Below are positions 1-8,892 of a stretch of DNA of 64,000 nt, piece after piece. The stretch is from NCBI GenBank assembly GCA_944388045.1, contig CALXHG010000001.1, positions 62,001 through 126,000 of the forward strand. The letters run 5' to 3'. The position numbers were made by a program, and so were the translations under genes. The DNA is from an uncultured Clostridia bacterium (GTDB lineage: Bacteria > Bacillota > Clostridia > TANB77 > CAG-508). The notes beneath the pieces are model-generated. The model made no database searches. It worked only from the letters and a program-made list of their open reading frames with translations, and had not been told where the DNA came from. How positions within the stretch are numbered: the stretch's first letter is position 1; each line of letters begins with the position of its first letter.

Positions 1-372
1 ATAGTCTTTTGTTCTCATTACACAATTTTTATTAATAAAATTATTTTCTTTTAATGTTACTTCTTCGTTTAATAAAAAATCTGGATTAGTTGGTGCTTCA
101 ATCATAAAACCTAATAAACCATATTTCTCTACAAAAAAATATGCACAAGTAAATTTCGTTTGATTATCTTCTGAATCTATACATATTCTTCCAATATTTA
201 ATAAATCAACCAATATTGAATCCATTTTACTGAACATATCATATAAATCTCTAATGTTTATACTAGCCTCTGGATTTGGAACCATATAATATTCTTTTCC
301 TTTATATTTTCCTTGATATCCACCATATTTCATATATGAATATGCACTGTTACTTTTAAAATTAAATTCCAT
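1..372 (-). CDS. Unrecognised protein, N-terminal part (runs off window)
   Basis: The minus strand is open from an ATG at 372 to the window edge, giving at least 124 residues. A good ribosome binding site (AAGGAGA, about 380-386) lies just upstream of the ATG. The start reads MEFNFKSNSAYSYMKYGGY and is rich in Tyr and Gly; a stretch near residues 40-60 (LYDMFSKMDSILVDLL) looks helical. I recognise no family, signal peptide or membrane segment. It diverges from the HTH/excisionase genes at 568 onward, so it could be part of the same integrated element or the chromosomal flank. The C-terminus and stop are outside the window. Confidence 0.6.
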   Translation of the reverse strand, partial: MEFNFKSNSAYSYMKYGGYQGKYKGKEYYMVPNPEASINIRDLYDMFSKMDSILVDLLNIGRICIDSEDNQTKFTCAYFFVEKYGLLGFMIEAPTNPDFLLNEEVTLKENNFINKNCVMRTKDY

Positions 373-567
373 GATTTTATTCTCCTTAAAATTTTCCAAA
401 AATTTTATTGTAATATATTGACATATTACAATTATTACTTTATAATAATGTCAAATATTAATAGTTGAAATATAATAATATATTACAACAATTAGTATAA
501 AATGTCAAGAGCTACAACTGTATAAAAAATCTGTAGACAAAAAATTTACCAAATTGCTTGAAAGGTT
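373..567. other. Divergent intergenic region
   Basis: This is an AT-rich spacer between divergent genes. It has several near-repeats of the type ATATTACAA and ATGTCAA (about 415-510) and a 5-bp inverted pair CTACA/TGTAG around 512-536. These could be operator or promoter elements for the two flanking genes, but I cannot assign a precise promoter. Confidence 0.3.
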
Positions 568-1041
568 GTGATTATTATAGATACAAAGAACTATATACTA
601 GACAAATATTATAATGAACACGAAAAGCAATCTATTATCGCTAAAGAAATAGGTGTTAATCCATCTTATATCACAAAAATAATAAAAAGAGATACAAGAT
701 ATATTCAAGAAAAAGAATACAGAACACAAATTAGTAAAGAAAATCGTAAAATTGCAAAAAGAGAATGGATTAGAAATAAAAGACAAAATGAAGCTGATAA
801 ACAATTATATGAATTTGTAAAACAACAACATATTGAAGCAAGTAAAGAATTATCTTATTCTTCTGAAATGAGTGATTTAGCATATAGAAAATGGAACCCA
901 AGTGCATATCATAGAAATAATAAAGGTAATTTAGTTATAGATAGAAAACTAAAAGTTGGATCAGATATTCCAAAATCAATAAATATGAATATTAAAATAC
1001 CAACACAGAAATATAAGAAAAAATATTGTTATATTATTTAA
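568..1041 (+). CDS. Small HTH (sigma region 4-like) protein of a mobile element
   Basis: The product is 157 residues. Residues about 15-45 (sequence ..SIIAKEIGVNPSYITKIIKR..) form a helix-turn-helix of the sigma-70 region 4 or phage-repressor type. The rest is basic and rich in Lys, Arg and Tyr, suggesting DNA binding. The start is uncertain: the first possible codon is GTG at 568, only two bases from the AAAGG site at 561-565, and an in-frame TGA lies at 559-561. It is followed by an excisionase-like gene and an integrase relic, which suggests a regulatory or excision-control role in an integrated element. That role is inferred from context only. Confidence 0.6.
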   Translation: MIIIDTKNYILDKYYNEHEKQSIIAKEIGVNPSYITKIIKRDTRYIQEKEYRTQISKENRKIAKREWIRNKRQNEADKQLYEFVKQQHIEASKELSYSSEMSDLAYRKWNPSAYHRNNKGNLVIDRKLKVGSDIPKSINMNIKIPTQKYKKKYCYII

Positions 1042-1075
1042 TTAGTCCTATTGTGAAATGGGTCTTTTTTTATTT
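1040..1075 (+). terminator. Possible weak terminator
   Basis: Directly after the HTH gene, AGTCC and GGGTCT arms can pair around an AT-rich loop, followed by seven T residues. The stem is short and imperfect, so this is only a candidate. Confidence 0.3.
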
Positions 1076-1103
1076 AAAATTTTAGTAGAGGAGGTACATA
1101 AAT

Positions 1104-1313
1104 ATGGCTGATATGAGAGAATCTTACACTTTAATGTTTACAGACTACCCAGACATTGTTAATCTCAACCAAATGAGAAAAATGTTAGGTGGAATTAGTA
1201 ACACTCTTGCATATCGTATGTTAAGAGAAAAAACAATAAAAAGTAAAAAAGTTGGCAGAGAATATAAAATTCTTAAAGTTAATGTTATTAAATATATGAT
1301 GACAGAACAGTAG
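1104..1313 (+). CDS. Excisionase-like small DNA-binding protein
   Basis: A 69-residue protein with a strong ribosome binding site (GAGGAGG, 1088-1094). The LNQMRKMLGG..SNTLAYRMLRE pattern followed by IKSKKVGREYKI is the winged helix-turn-helix arrangement of the Xis/MerR-like DNA-binding domain family used by integrating elements. It sits 80 bp upstream of a tyrosine integrase relic in the usual xis-int order. It probably directed excision, but the partner integrase is broken, so its present function is unclear. Confidence 0.65.
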   Translation: MADMRESYTLMFTDYPDIVNLNQMRKMLGGISNTLAYRMLREKTIKSKKVGREYKILKVNVIKYMMTEQ

Positions 1314-1394
1314 GAATTTTTTTGTTATCATGGTATAATACACAAAATATCAATGATAAGTTAAATATAAACTGTTACAACGGAAAGGAGTAAA

Positions 1395-2452
1395 ATGATA
1401 ACAGGTAGCTTACAAAAAAAGAAAGGTCTTTATTATGCTGTTTTAAATTTATATGATGACTATGGAAAAAGAAAACCAAAATAGATTCCTACTGGTTATA
1501 CTATAAAAGGAAACAAGAAAAAGGCTGAGGAAAAATTAGAACAATTTAAAATTGAATATGAACAAAAATCAAAAATAAAATTAAGAGATCCAAATATATA
1601 TGATAAATACAAAAATATTTTATTTTGTGATTATATGTTGGAATGGTTAGAGAAACAAAAAGGAAAAGTCGAACAAACAACTTATATAGGTTATGAACAG
1701 GTTATTAAAGGTAGATTATACAAATACTTTAAAGCAAAGAAAATTAAATTAGTAGATTTGAAACCTAAGCATATTCAAGATTTTTTCGATTTACTGTTTA
1801 GTGAAGGACTTTCAGGAAATACTATAAAACATTATAGGGCAAATATAAGTAAAGCTTTAAAAGGTGCAGTTATTACCGAGATTATTGATAGTAACCCTGC
1901 TACTAAATTAGAGCCTATAAAAGTAAAAGAATATACCGCAGATTATTATACTCAAGATGAATTATTAAATTTAATGGAAATAATAAAAACTACACCTATT
2001 GAATTACCAGTAGTTATTGCTGGTGTATATGGATTAAGGCGTGAAGAAGTTATTGGCATTAAATGGAATGCTATTGATTTCAAAGCAAAAACATTAACTA
2101 TTAGGCATACTGTAGGTCGTGGTAAAATTGATGGTATTACACAATTTATTTTCAAAGATAGAGCAAAAAGTGATTCAGGTTATAGAACTTTACCTTTATT
2201 TGATTTTATTGCCGATTTACTCAATTCTTATAAAGATAAGTATGAAGAATATAAAAAGTTTTATGGCAATACTTATTGCAATGATTACAAAAATTATATG
2301 TGTTTAATGGAAAATGGAGAATTAATGAAACCTGGACTACATTAAGATATGCTCACGCAGATGTAGAAAATAAAAGAATTTCTGCAAATGTGATAGAAAA
2401 TAAATTAGCACTAGATACAAAAAAAGAACAAATTACCGAAATCGCTCTTTAG
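1395..2452 (+). pseudogene. Tyrosine recombinase (integrase), inactivated
   Basis: A ribosome binding site (AAAGGAG, 1384-1390) precedes ATG 1395. Reading gives an Arm-type N-terminus (MITGSLQKKKGLYYAVLNLY) that hits an in-frame TAG at 1482-1484, where this family usually has Trp in a WIPTG motif, so a single TGG-to-TAG change is likely. The frame stays open after the stop through the SAM-like core-binding domain and the first catalytic Arg (GVYGLRREEV, near 2030-2050). It then fails at 2343. The last part of the protein (TTLRYAHADVENKRISANVI, one frame over, 2336-2452) follows directly. The HxxR and His/Trp boxes are therefore missing, and roughly 60-80 residues were lost by a frame-shifting deletion. 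The remaining long open piece is 1635-2345. Confidence 0.85.
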
Positions 2453-2854
2453 GTAACTTGTTTTTAGAGATATATTTCTAACTTAATAAAAATTCTAATT
2501 TTGGAAAAGTGTTAGAACTTTTGTTAGAACTTTGACTATTTTTAAAATTAAAACACCAAGTTTGAATCTTCCGAAACACTTGGTGTTCTAATGGTGCGAA
2601 CAACGTAGATATTTACAACTTTTTTCACACTTTTAACGACTGATACAAATATCAATCAATTCATTATCCTTAATTTAACATAAATTTTATTAATTTTCAA
2701 GCGATTTCAGTAAAAATATTTTAATTGATAAAATTATGAATATGTGATATTATTTAGTCAGAAAAAAAGCGAGTATTTCGGTGGAAAGTGAACTTGTTTT
2801 GTATTATTTACTATTATTACAATAAAATTATAATAGAAAAGAAAGTGATATAAA
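2453..2854. other. 402-bp gap after the integrase: repeats and candidate att region
   Basis: The gap contains a tandem 12-bp repeat (TGTTAGAACTTT twice, about 2509-2534), a perfect 10-bp inverted repeat (2552-2561 with 2578-2587), and then AATGGTGCGAAC (about 2590), which resembles the 3' end of a tRNA locus read backwards. This is a plausible attachment-site neighbourhood for the dead integrase. The stretch 2640-2840 is AT-rich and should hold the promoter of the following two-component operon; I see no convincing gene. Confidence 0.4.
2552..2587. repeat. Perfect 10-bp inverted repeat (stem-loop)
   Basis: AACACCAAGT (2552-2561) and ACTTGGTGTT (2578-2587) are exact reverse complements around a 16-base loop. 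No T-run follows on the plus strand, so it is not a textbook terminator. It could belong to an attachment site or be a bidirectional hairpin downstream of the integrase. Confidence 0.55.
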
Positions 2855-3517
2855 ATGACTAAAATTTTAATAATAGAAGATGATAAATCTATTCAAAATA
2901 GTGTTTCATATTATCTTACAAACGAAGGGTTTTATATAGATATAGCATCTAATCTAAAACAAGGAAAAGAAAAAATAGATAAGAATTCTTATGACTTATT
3001 ACTTTTAGATGTTACATTTCCAGACGGTAATGGGTTTGATTTTTATAAAAATATGAAAAAAGTGATTCCAACAATATTTTTAACAGCATTAGATGAAGAA
3101 AAAGATATTGTAAAAGGGTTTGATTTAGGAGCAAATGATTATATTACTAAGCCATTTCACGCAAGAGAATTGCTTTCTCGTATAAAAAATGTTTTAAAAT
3201 ATACTAGTAAAGAAGAAAAAATAACAATTCAAAATGTTATATTAGATTTAACAAAAAATAAGGTTTTTAATGATGAAAAAGAAGTTGAACTTACAGCATT
3301 AGAATATAAAATACTTTTATTTATGTTTGAAAATAAAGGAAAATTAGTTACAAGAGGTCAAATACTTACAAGTATATGGGATGATAACAATAACTTTGTA
3401 AATGATAACACACTAACAGTTTATATAAAAAGGATAAGAGAGAAAATAGAAAAAGATCCCAATAATCCTAAAGTAATAAAAACAGCAAGAGGTATTGGAT
3501 ATAGAATAGGAGATTAA
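2855..3517 (+). CDS. OmpR-family response regulator
   Basis: A 220-residue two-domain regulator. The receiver domain has acidic residues E8, D9 and D10, phospho-acceptor D52 (LLLLDVTFPDGNGF), T77 and K99 (DYITKPF). The winged-helix output domain occupies about 128-220 (ELTALEYKILLFMFENKGKLVTR.., TVYIKRIREKIE, RGIGYRIGD). It lies one base from the kinase gene at 3519, so the two form an operon. It is expected to bind direct repeats; a tandem 11-bp repeat lies exactly upstream of the ABC transporter promoter at 4776-4797. Start ATG 2855 has a GAAAG-type ribosome binding site. Confidence 0.93.
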   Translation: MTKILIIEDDKSIQNSVSYYLTNEGFYIDIASNLKQGKEKIDKNSYDLLLLDVTFPDGNGFDFYKNMKKVIPTIFLTALDEEKDIVKGFDLGANDYITKPFHARELLSRIKNVLKYTSKEEKITIQNVILDLTKNKVFNDEKEVELTALEYKILLFMFENKGKLVTRGQILTSIWDDNNNFVNDNTLTVYIKRIREKIEKDPNNPKVIKTARGIGYRIGD

Positions 3518-3518
3518 A

Positions 3519-4727
3519 ATGAGTAAAAAAGATAAAAAAATGATTATTTGCTTTTTTACTATTTGGACTATTTTAATGATAATATTTGGAATAGTTATTA
3601 TATTATATTTACAAAGTGAATATAATAACCGTTTGTATAACACTACTGCAAGAATAATTTCAAAAATACATAATGAAGTTCCAGAAAAAGAAGCAGAAAT
3701 AATTAATAAAATTTATAGCAATGAAGATAGTAAGAAAGAAATTAATAGTGGAAAGGAAATTTTAAATAAATATGGAATAACTAAAAGTACATCAACTTGG
3801 GGCGATACAGGTATGGATTTTTCATATAAAGTTATAATTGGTATATCAATTTTATTTTTACTTTCAGTAGTTTCTATTTATTTTGCATTTTTGATTTATT
3901 ATAGAAAACAAAAAACAAAATGGGAAAACTTAAATACATATTGTCAGAATATATTAAACGGTATTGAGACAATTAATTTAACAGATGAAGAAGAAGGAAT
4001 AGAAAGTATTGTAAAAAATGATATATATGATGTAACAATGTTGTTAAAGCAAGCAAATAAGGAGCTAACAGTTACTAACAAAAAAACAGAAAAGTTAATT
4101 GCTGATATTTCGCATCAATTAAAAACACCTCTTACATCTTTAAATATGATAAATGACTTATTATATGAAGATATGCCAGAAGAAAAAAGAAAAGAATTTT
4201 TAGATAATATGCACTTTGAATTAGAAAAAATATATTGGCTGATTAACACATTATTAAATATGGCAAAACTAGATTCAAAAACAATTATATTAAAGAAAAC
4301 TCCTGAAAATCTATATACATTATTAAATGAAGTAAGAAAAGAATTTTGCATAATGTGTGAAACAGAAGAAGTTGAAATTGAAATAGCTGTTGATAAAAAT
4401 ATAGAAATAAATTGTGATAAAAAATGGACTAAAGAAGCTATTGCAAATTTAATTAAAAATGCCATAGAACATAATTCAAAGAAAATAAAAATTAGTGCAA
4501 CTAAAAATGCAGTTTATACTCGTATTTATATTGAAGATAATGGAGAAGGAATTGATAGCAGAGATATTAGACATATTTTTGAAAGATTTTATAAAACAAG
4601 AAACAGTAAAGATAATAGTTTAGGGCTAGGATTAGCTTTTACAAAAAGTATTATATTAAATCAAGGTGGAGATATTAAAGTAACAAGTAAGAAAGGTTAT
4701 GGAACAAAGTTTATGATTGAATTGTGA
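3519..4727 (+). CDS. Membrane sensor histidine kinase
   Basis: 402 residues. The N-terminal membrane segment is at about 8-31, followed by a small extracytoplasmic region (32-103) and a second membrane segment (104-127). The dimerisation and phosphotransfer box has H199 (ADISHQLKTPLTSL). The ATP-binding domain has N-box NLIKNAIEHN, G1 DNGEGID and G2 GLGLAF. The roughly 70-residue sensor loop is longer than in the intramembrane-sensing BceS kinases, so it may sense its ligand directly. It is co-transcribed with the regulator at 2855, and the gene ends inside a terminator hairpin. The substrate of the downstream transporter, perhaps a peptide antibiotic, is not visible in the sequence. Confidence 0.92.
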   Translation: MSKKDKKMIICFFTIWTILMIIFGIVIILYLQSEYNNRLYNTTARIISKIHNEVPEKEAEIINKIYSNEDSKKEINSGKEILNKYGITKSTSTWGDTGMDFSYKVIIGISILFLLSVVSIYFAFLIYYRKQKTKWENLNTYCQNILNGIETINLTDEEEGIESIVKNDIYDVTMLLKQANKELTVTNKKTEKLIADISHQLKTPLTSLNMINDLLYEDMPEEKRKEFLDNMHFELEKIYWLINTLLNMAKLDSKTIILKKTPENLYTLLNEVRKEFCIMCETEEVEIEIAVDKNIEINCDKKWTKEAIANLIKNAIEHNSKKIKISATKNAVYTRIYIEDNGEGIDSRDIRHIFERFYKTRNSKDNSLGLGLAFTKSIILNQGGDIKVTSKKGYGTKFMIEL

Positions 4728-4760
4728 GTAAAGTAAAATAAAACTTTACTCATTTTTTTG
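4726..4760 (+). terminator. Rho-independent terminator after the kinase gene
   Basis: GAGTAAAGT (4726-4734) and ACTTTACTC (4743-4751) form a perfect 9-bp stem followed by seven T residues. The kinase stop codon lies in the left arm. This separates the two-component transcript from the ABC transporter transcript. Confidence 0.85.
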
Positions 4761-4775
4761 TTAAAATTTTCTTAA

Positions 4776-4808
4776 AGTCATTTTAGAGTCATTTTAAATT
4801 AGTATAAT
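4776..4808 (+). promoter_or_regulatory. Promoter of the ABC transporter with tandem 11-bp regulator box
   Basis: AGTCATTTTAG (4776-4786) is repeated head-to-tail as AGTCATTTTAA (4787-4797), followed five bases later by a perfect -10 hexamer TATAAT (4803-4808). There is no good -35 hexamer and the repeats cover its place. This is the usual arrangement for activation by an OmpR-type regulator binding with an 11-bp helical phase. The regulator is most likely the product of 2855. Confidence 0.6.
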
Positions 4809-4897
4809 AAATAAAAAAAGAAAAAAATTGTGAAATATCTGTAATTTTGATATGGCTAAATTTTACTATATATATTAGGAAAGGAAAGTGATTAAAA

Positions 4898-5578
4898 ATG
4901 GAAATATTAAAAGTTGAAAATTTAACTAAAAAATATGGTAAAAAAGAATCTAGTGTTACAGCATTAGATAATGTATCATTTAGTGTAGAACAAGGAGAAT
5001 TTGTTGCAATTATCGGAGCAAGTGGAAGTGGAAAATCTACACTTCTACACTTAATTGGAGGTGTTGATAGACCAACAAGTGGTAAAGTTTTTATAAATGG
5101 TACAGATATTTATAAATTAAATAATGATAATTTAGCAATTTTTAGAAGGAGACAAATAGGACTTATTTATCAGTTTTATAACTTAATTCCAATTTTAAAT
5201 GTTAAAGAAAATATAACTTTGCCTTGTGATTTAGATGGCAAAAGAGTTGACCAAAAAAGATTAAATGATTTATTAGAAACATTAGGTCTAAAAAATAGAA
5301 TAAATCATTTACCAAATGAATTATCTGGAGGGCAACAACAAAGAGTATCTATTGGTAGAGCCTTAATTAATAATCCAGCATTAGTATTAGCAGACGAACC
5401 AACTGGAAATTTAGATAGTAAATCTTCAAGAGATATTGTTGATTTACTAAAATTGTCTAATAAAAAATACAAACAAACATTAATTTTAATTACACACGAT
5501 AAAAACATTGCAGAAGAAGCAGATAGAGTAATTACAATTCAAGATGGAAAAATTATTAGTGATGAAAACTTAATATAG
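4898..5578 (+). CDS. ABC transporter ATP-binding protein (MacB/LolD type)
   Basis: 226 residues, full length for the family. Walker A is GASGSGKST (40-48), the Q-loop is in LIYQFYNLIP (about 90-99), the signature is LSGGQQQR (about 142-149), and Walker B with D-loop is VLADEPTGNLD (about 163-173), followed by the H-loop LITHD. The GNLD motif is typical of ATPases that pair with FtsX-type permeases. Fourteen bases separate it from the permease gene at 5593, so they are co-expressed. Its own promoter, with a putative response-regulator box, lies upstream. Likely role: energising extrusion or removal of a peptide or lipid-like compound. Confidence 0.93.
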   Translation: MEILKVENLTKKYGKKESSVTALDNVSFSVEQGEFVAIIGASGSGKSTLLHLIGGVDRPTSGKVFINGTDIYKLNNDNLAIFRRRQIGLIYQFYNLIPILNVKENITLPCDLDGKRVDQKRLNDLLETLGLKNRINHLPNELSGGQQQRVSIGRALINNPALVLADEPTGNLDSKSSRDIVDLLKLSNKKYKQTLILITHDKNIAEEADRVITIQDGKIISDENLI

Positions 5579-5592
5579 AAAGGGCTGGTACA

Positions 5593-8229
5593 ATGAAGAT
5601 TTTAAATAAAATAACATTATATGATCTTAAATTAAATAGAAAAAGAACTATTGTAACAATTTTAGGAATTTCACTAGCTGTTGCTTTAATGTGTGTAGTT
5701 ACTACTTTTGTATCAAGCTTTCAATCTGCAATACTTGAAAGAACTAAAAAAATAGATGGTAGTTATAATTTGTTAATAAATGATATAAATTCAGAACAAT
5801 TGAAATATATACAAAACAATCCTAATATTGATAAATCTTTTGTTACACAACAAATAGGATATGGAGTAATAAATGGTACAAAGGAAGATGATAGAACTTA
5901 TTTTGAAGTAAAAGCCTATGATGATGAAGGGTTTAGAGATAGAGGAATTAACTTAGTAGCAGGTAGACTTCCTCAAAATGATAATGAAATTGTAATTACT
6001 GACACAATGTATTCAGGAGATATTACATTAATTGACGGAAGTAAAATATCAATAAGAGATAAATATAAATTGGGAGACAAAATAAAACTTGATATGGGTT
6101 CATTAGATGTTAATTTACTAACAAATAAATTAAATAATGCGTATCTTACGGCTAATGGAATGGAAAATCAGGTAAAGTTTGATAAAAATGCAAAAGAGTT
6201 CCAAAGTAAAGAGGTAAAGGAATATACTCTTGTTGGAATAATATCAAATATTCAAGGATATGGTTCTAGTAGTTTACCAATATCATTATTAGTTACAAAG
6301 TTAGATAATATAGACACTAGCAAAAATATGGGAGTTGGAGTTATATTAAAAAATCCACAAAATACTTATCAATTAAAAGATAATTTAGTAAATAATCTTA
6401 AAATTGATAGTAATAAAATAAGTGAAAATAAAGAGCTATTAAGATATATGGGTGTTTTTCCAAGTGATACAACTACTAAAACTGTTATAATACTAGCTAT
6501 AATTATAATAGGAATTATTTTATTTACTTCTATTTTTGTAATAAGAAATAGTTTTAATATTTCTTTAACAGAAAAAACGAAAGAATTAGGAATGCTTGCA
6601 AGTATAGGTGCAACTTCTAAGCAGATAAAAAGAAGTATTTTGTTTGAAGGATTTATTATAGGTATAATTGCAATACCAATTGGAATTATAATAGGGCTTT
6701 TAGCAATTTATATAGTTTTAGATATTGTAAATAACCTATTAATAGGTTCTAATTTGGTTGATAATTTTAGTTTAAAATTTATTATATCACCAATATCTAT
6801 AGTAATTTCAATAATAGTTTCAATAATTATGATATTTGTTTCTTCTTTAAAGCCTGCAAAAATGGCATCTAAAATAACGCCAATTGATGCAATTAAAGAA
6901 AGCAATGATATAAAAGTATCAAGTAAGAGATTAAAAATATCAAAATTAACAAAGAAACTTTTTGGAATACCTGGAGAAATAGGAGCAAAGAATTTTAAAA
7001 GGAGCAAAAAGAAATATCGCACAACTATATTTTCAATAACATTAAGTATTATATTGTTTATCTCAATGAATGCAGTTATCGAAAATGTTTTTAAAGCATC
7101 AGATTATATGTATTCAGGAAATGGAGAAGATAATATAATAGTAAATACACCTTCTAGTGACGAAAAATCGAATTATGAGTATTTTGATAAAATATTAAAA
7201 TTGGATAATATTGAAAAATATGCGATTGTAAAAGAATTTCCAGTCTTGGTTGGAGAACCATATATATCTGAACAATATAAAAAATTTACAAACTATGAAG
7301 ATGAAAAAAATGGAATAACAGTACAAGTAAATGATGTAAATGTTTCTATTGTTTCAGTTGGAGATATGCAATATAAAGATTATTTGAAAGAATTAGGTTT
7401 AACTGAAGAAGAAACACAAGGAAAAGGAATCTTATATGACCGATTCTGGGTAAGACAAAATGATAAAAGAATACAATGTAGTTACTTAAACATCAATAGT
7501 GGAAACGAATTAGAATTTGAATATATAAAAGAAAATGTAGAAAGTCCTGTAAAGGTTAAACTTCCAATTGTTTTAAAAACAGATAAAACACCAATGTCAA
7601 TGTTCAAAGGAAACGACGGTAACCCTATAATAATTATATCTGATTCTTTAATGAGAGAATATGAAGATAACTTACAAGCAGTGAATTTGAGAACAGCTGG
7701 AATACATATAAAATCTAGCAATCCAGATAAATTAGAGCAAGAAATTGCAAATATAGATAGTACAAATAAAAATATGATATTTAATAGTGAACAAAGTAAA
7801 AAGCAAAATGAAACAATGTCATTAATTTTATCAATCTTTTCTTATGGATTTATTATTGTAATATCTATTATTGGAATTACAAATATTTTTAATACTATTA
7901 CAACAAATATGGCATTAAGAAGTAAAGAATTTGCAGTATTAAAATCAGTTGGTATGACAAACAAAGAATTTAAAAAAATGATAAATTATGAGAGCTTACT
8001 TTATGGGATAAAATCAATTCTTTATGGTGTTCCAATAGGATTAATATTATCTTATGTGATTTATAGGGTAATGAGTGAAAGTTTACAGACAGAATATAGT
8101 TTTCCACTAATACCTGTAGTTATATCTATTTTAGTAGTATTTATTATTATATTTATAACTATGAGCTATGCTAGTAAAAAGAGCCAAAAAATTAATTTAA
8201 TTGAAACAATAAGAAGTGAAAATATTTAA
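5593..8229 (+). CDS. FtsX-type ABC transporter permease
   Basis: 878 residues with two FtsX-type modules. Module 1 has a membrane segment near 17-40, a large extracytoplasmic domain to about 290, and three membrane segments (about 293-430) with the EKTKELGMLASIGAT coupling motif. Module 2 has a segment near 475-495, a second outside domain, and three final segments (about 745-870) with SKEFAVLKSVGMT. It is larger than BceB (about 640 residues), so it is not a canonical bacitracin module. It resembles the two-module lantibiotic or antimicrobial peptide permeases of gut Firmicutes. The ribosome binding site AAAGGG precedes ATG 5593. Confidence 0.9.
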   Translation: MKILNKITLYDLKLNRKRTIVTILGISLAVALMCVVTTFVSSFQSAILERTKKIDGSYNLLINDINSEQLKYIQNNPNIDKSFVTQQIGYGVINGTKEDDRTYFEVKAYDDEGFRDRGINLVAGRLPQNDNEIVITDTMYSGDITLIDGSKISIRDKYKLGDKIKLDMGSLDVNLLTNKLNNAYLTANGMENQVKFDKNAKEFQSKEVKEYTLVGIISNIQGYGSSSLPISLLVTKLDNIDTSKNMGVGVILKNPQNTYQLKDNLVNNLKIDSNKISENKELLRYMGVFPSDTTTKTVIILAIIIIGIILFTSIFVIRNSFNISLTEKTKELGMLASIGATSKQIKRSILFEGFIIGIIAIPIGIIIGLLAIYIVLDIVNNLLIGSNLVDNFSLKFIISPISIVISIIVSIIMIFVSSLKPAKMASKITPIDAIKESNDIKVSSKRLKISKLTKKLFGIPGEIGAKNFKRSKKKYRTTIFSITLSIILFISMNAVIENVFKASDYMYSGNGEDNIIVNTPSSDEKSNYEYFDKILKLDNIEKYAIVKEFPVLVGEPYISEQYKKFTNYEDEKNGITVQVNDVNVSIVSVGDMQYKDYLKELGLTEEETQGKGILYDRFWVRQNDKRIQCSYLNINSGNELEFEYIKENVESPVKVKLPIVLKTDKTPMSMFKGNDGNPIIIISDSLMREYEDNLQAVNLRTAGIHIKSSNPDKLEQEIANIDSTNKNMIFNSEQSKKQNETMSLILSIFSYGFIIVISIIGITNIFNTITTNMALRSKEFAVLKSVGMTNKEFKKMINYESLLYGIKSILYGVPIGLILSYVIYRVMSESLQTEYSFPLIPVVISILVVFIIIFITMSYASKKSQKINLIETIRSENI

Positions 8230-8331
8230 AAAAATAGTTAAATGTTCTTTCTGTATTATCCATTTTGGTTTTATGATAACATTGCACCATTACTTTTTAA
8301 GTAAAAGAATAAAAATAGAACATTAAATTTC

Positions 8332-8363
8332 AATGAGAGTGGTTATTGATAATTACTCTCATT
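8332..8363 (+). terminator. Hairpin after the permease gene
   Basis: AATGAGAGT (8332-8340) and ACTCTCATT (8355-8363) are perfect 9-bp arms about 100 bp downstream of the permease stop. The T-run after it is poor, so termination strength is uncertain. Confidence 0.5.
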
Positions 8364-8410
8364 TATGCTATTATATCAATAATTAATAAGTTGTAATGGA
8401 GGTTTTTATA

Positions 8411-8587
8411 GTGGAAAAGAATAAGATGTGTGTTGTTTTATGTATTATAGGAATCATTTTTGGTATTATCTCAGTTGTATTAGCACTTTCTGGTACAGAC
8501 ATAAAATATGTTTGCTCATCAATATTTTTAACATTATGTTTTGTTACATTGTCTATTGTTTTAAATAATAGAAATAAAGATAAATAA
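8411..8587 (+). CDS. Small two-helix membrane protein
   Basis: A 58-residue protein if GTG 8411 is the start. The GGAGG at 8398-8402 then has correct spacing, whereas the in-frame ATG at 8396 overlaps that ribosome binding site. Two hydrophobic segments (about residues 6-26 and 31-48) end in a short basic tail (NNRNKDK). No family is recognised. It begins a run of three tiny membrane protein genes ahead of a membrane-anchored XRE regulator. Confidence 0.6.
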   Translation: MEKNKMCVVLCIIGIIFGIISVVLALSGTDIKYVCSSIFLTLCFVTLSIVLNNRNKDK

Positions 8588-8637
8588 TTTTTAAAGTTAC
8601 ATATAATACAAATAATCTATAGAGGAGGATATTTTTT

Positions 8638-8892
8638 ATGAAAAATAATAAATGGAGGATATTCCAAGTTGTTCAATTTATATTGTTTTTAGGTGTTAGC
8701 TTAATTTTATTTTTTAGAAAAGTCGATGGAAGTGGAGCAGAAAATACAACAGAGGTAAAATTAATAAGTTTGGCTATATGGCTAGGATTTTATCTATTCA
8801 TTTTAGCTATTGAATATGGAATACGATTTTTGACTAGGATAGGTAAAAAAATAAATAAAAATTTGAAGGAGATGAGATATTGTGAAAAATAA
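8638..8892 (+). CDS. Small membrane protein
   Basis: 84 residues. A strong AGAGGAGG site lies upstream of ATG 8638. Two hydrophobic segments (about 9-27 and 43-65) are followed by a basic tail (RIGKKINKNLKEMR). It overlaps the next gene by 11 bases, which suggests translational coupling. The family was not identified. The layout (small hydrophobic proteins next to a peptide exporter) would fit an immunity or accessory role, but that is inference. Confidence 0.65.
   Translation: MKNNKWRIFQVVQFILFLGVSLILFFRKVDGSGAENTTEVKLISLAIWLGFYLFILAIEYGIRFLTRIGKKINKNLKEMRYCEK

Noticed and set aside
5593-8229. Calling the ABC pair BceAB
   Set aside because: The permease is 878 residues with two FtsX modules, and the kinase has an extracytoplasmic loop of about 70 residues; both depart from the Bce type, so no gene symbol was given.
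8396-8410. ATG 8396 as start of the first small membrane protein
   Set aside because: The ATG overlaps the GGAGG that fits GTG 8411; the longer form would lack a ribosome site.
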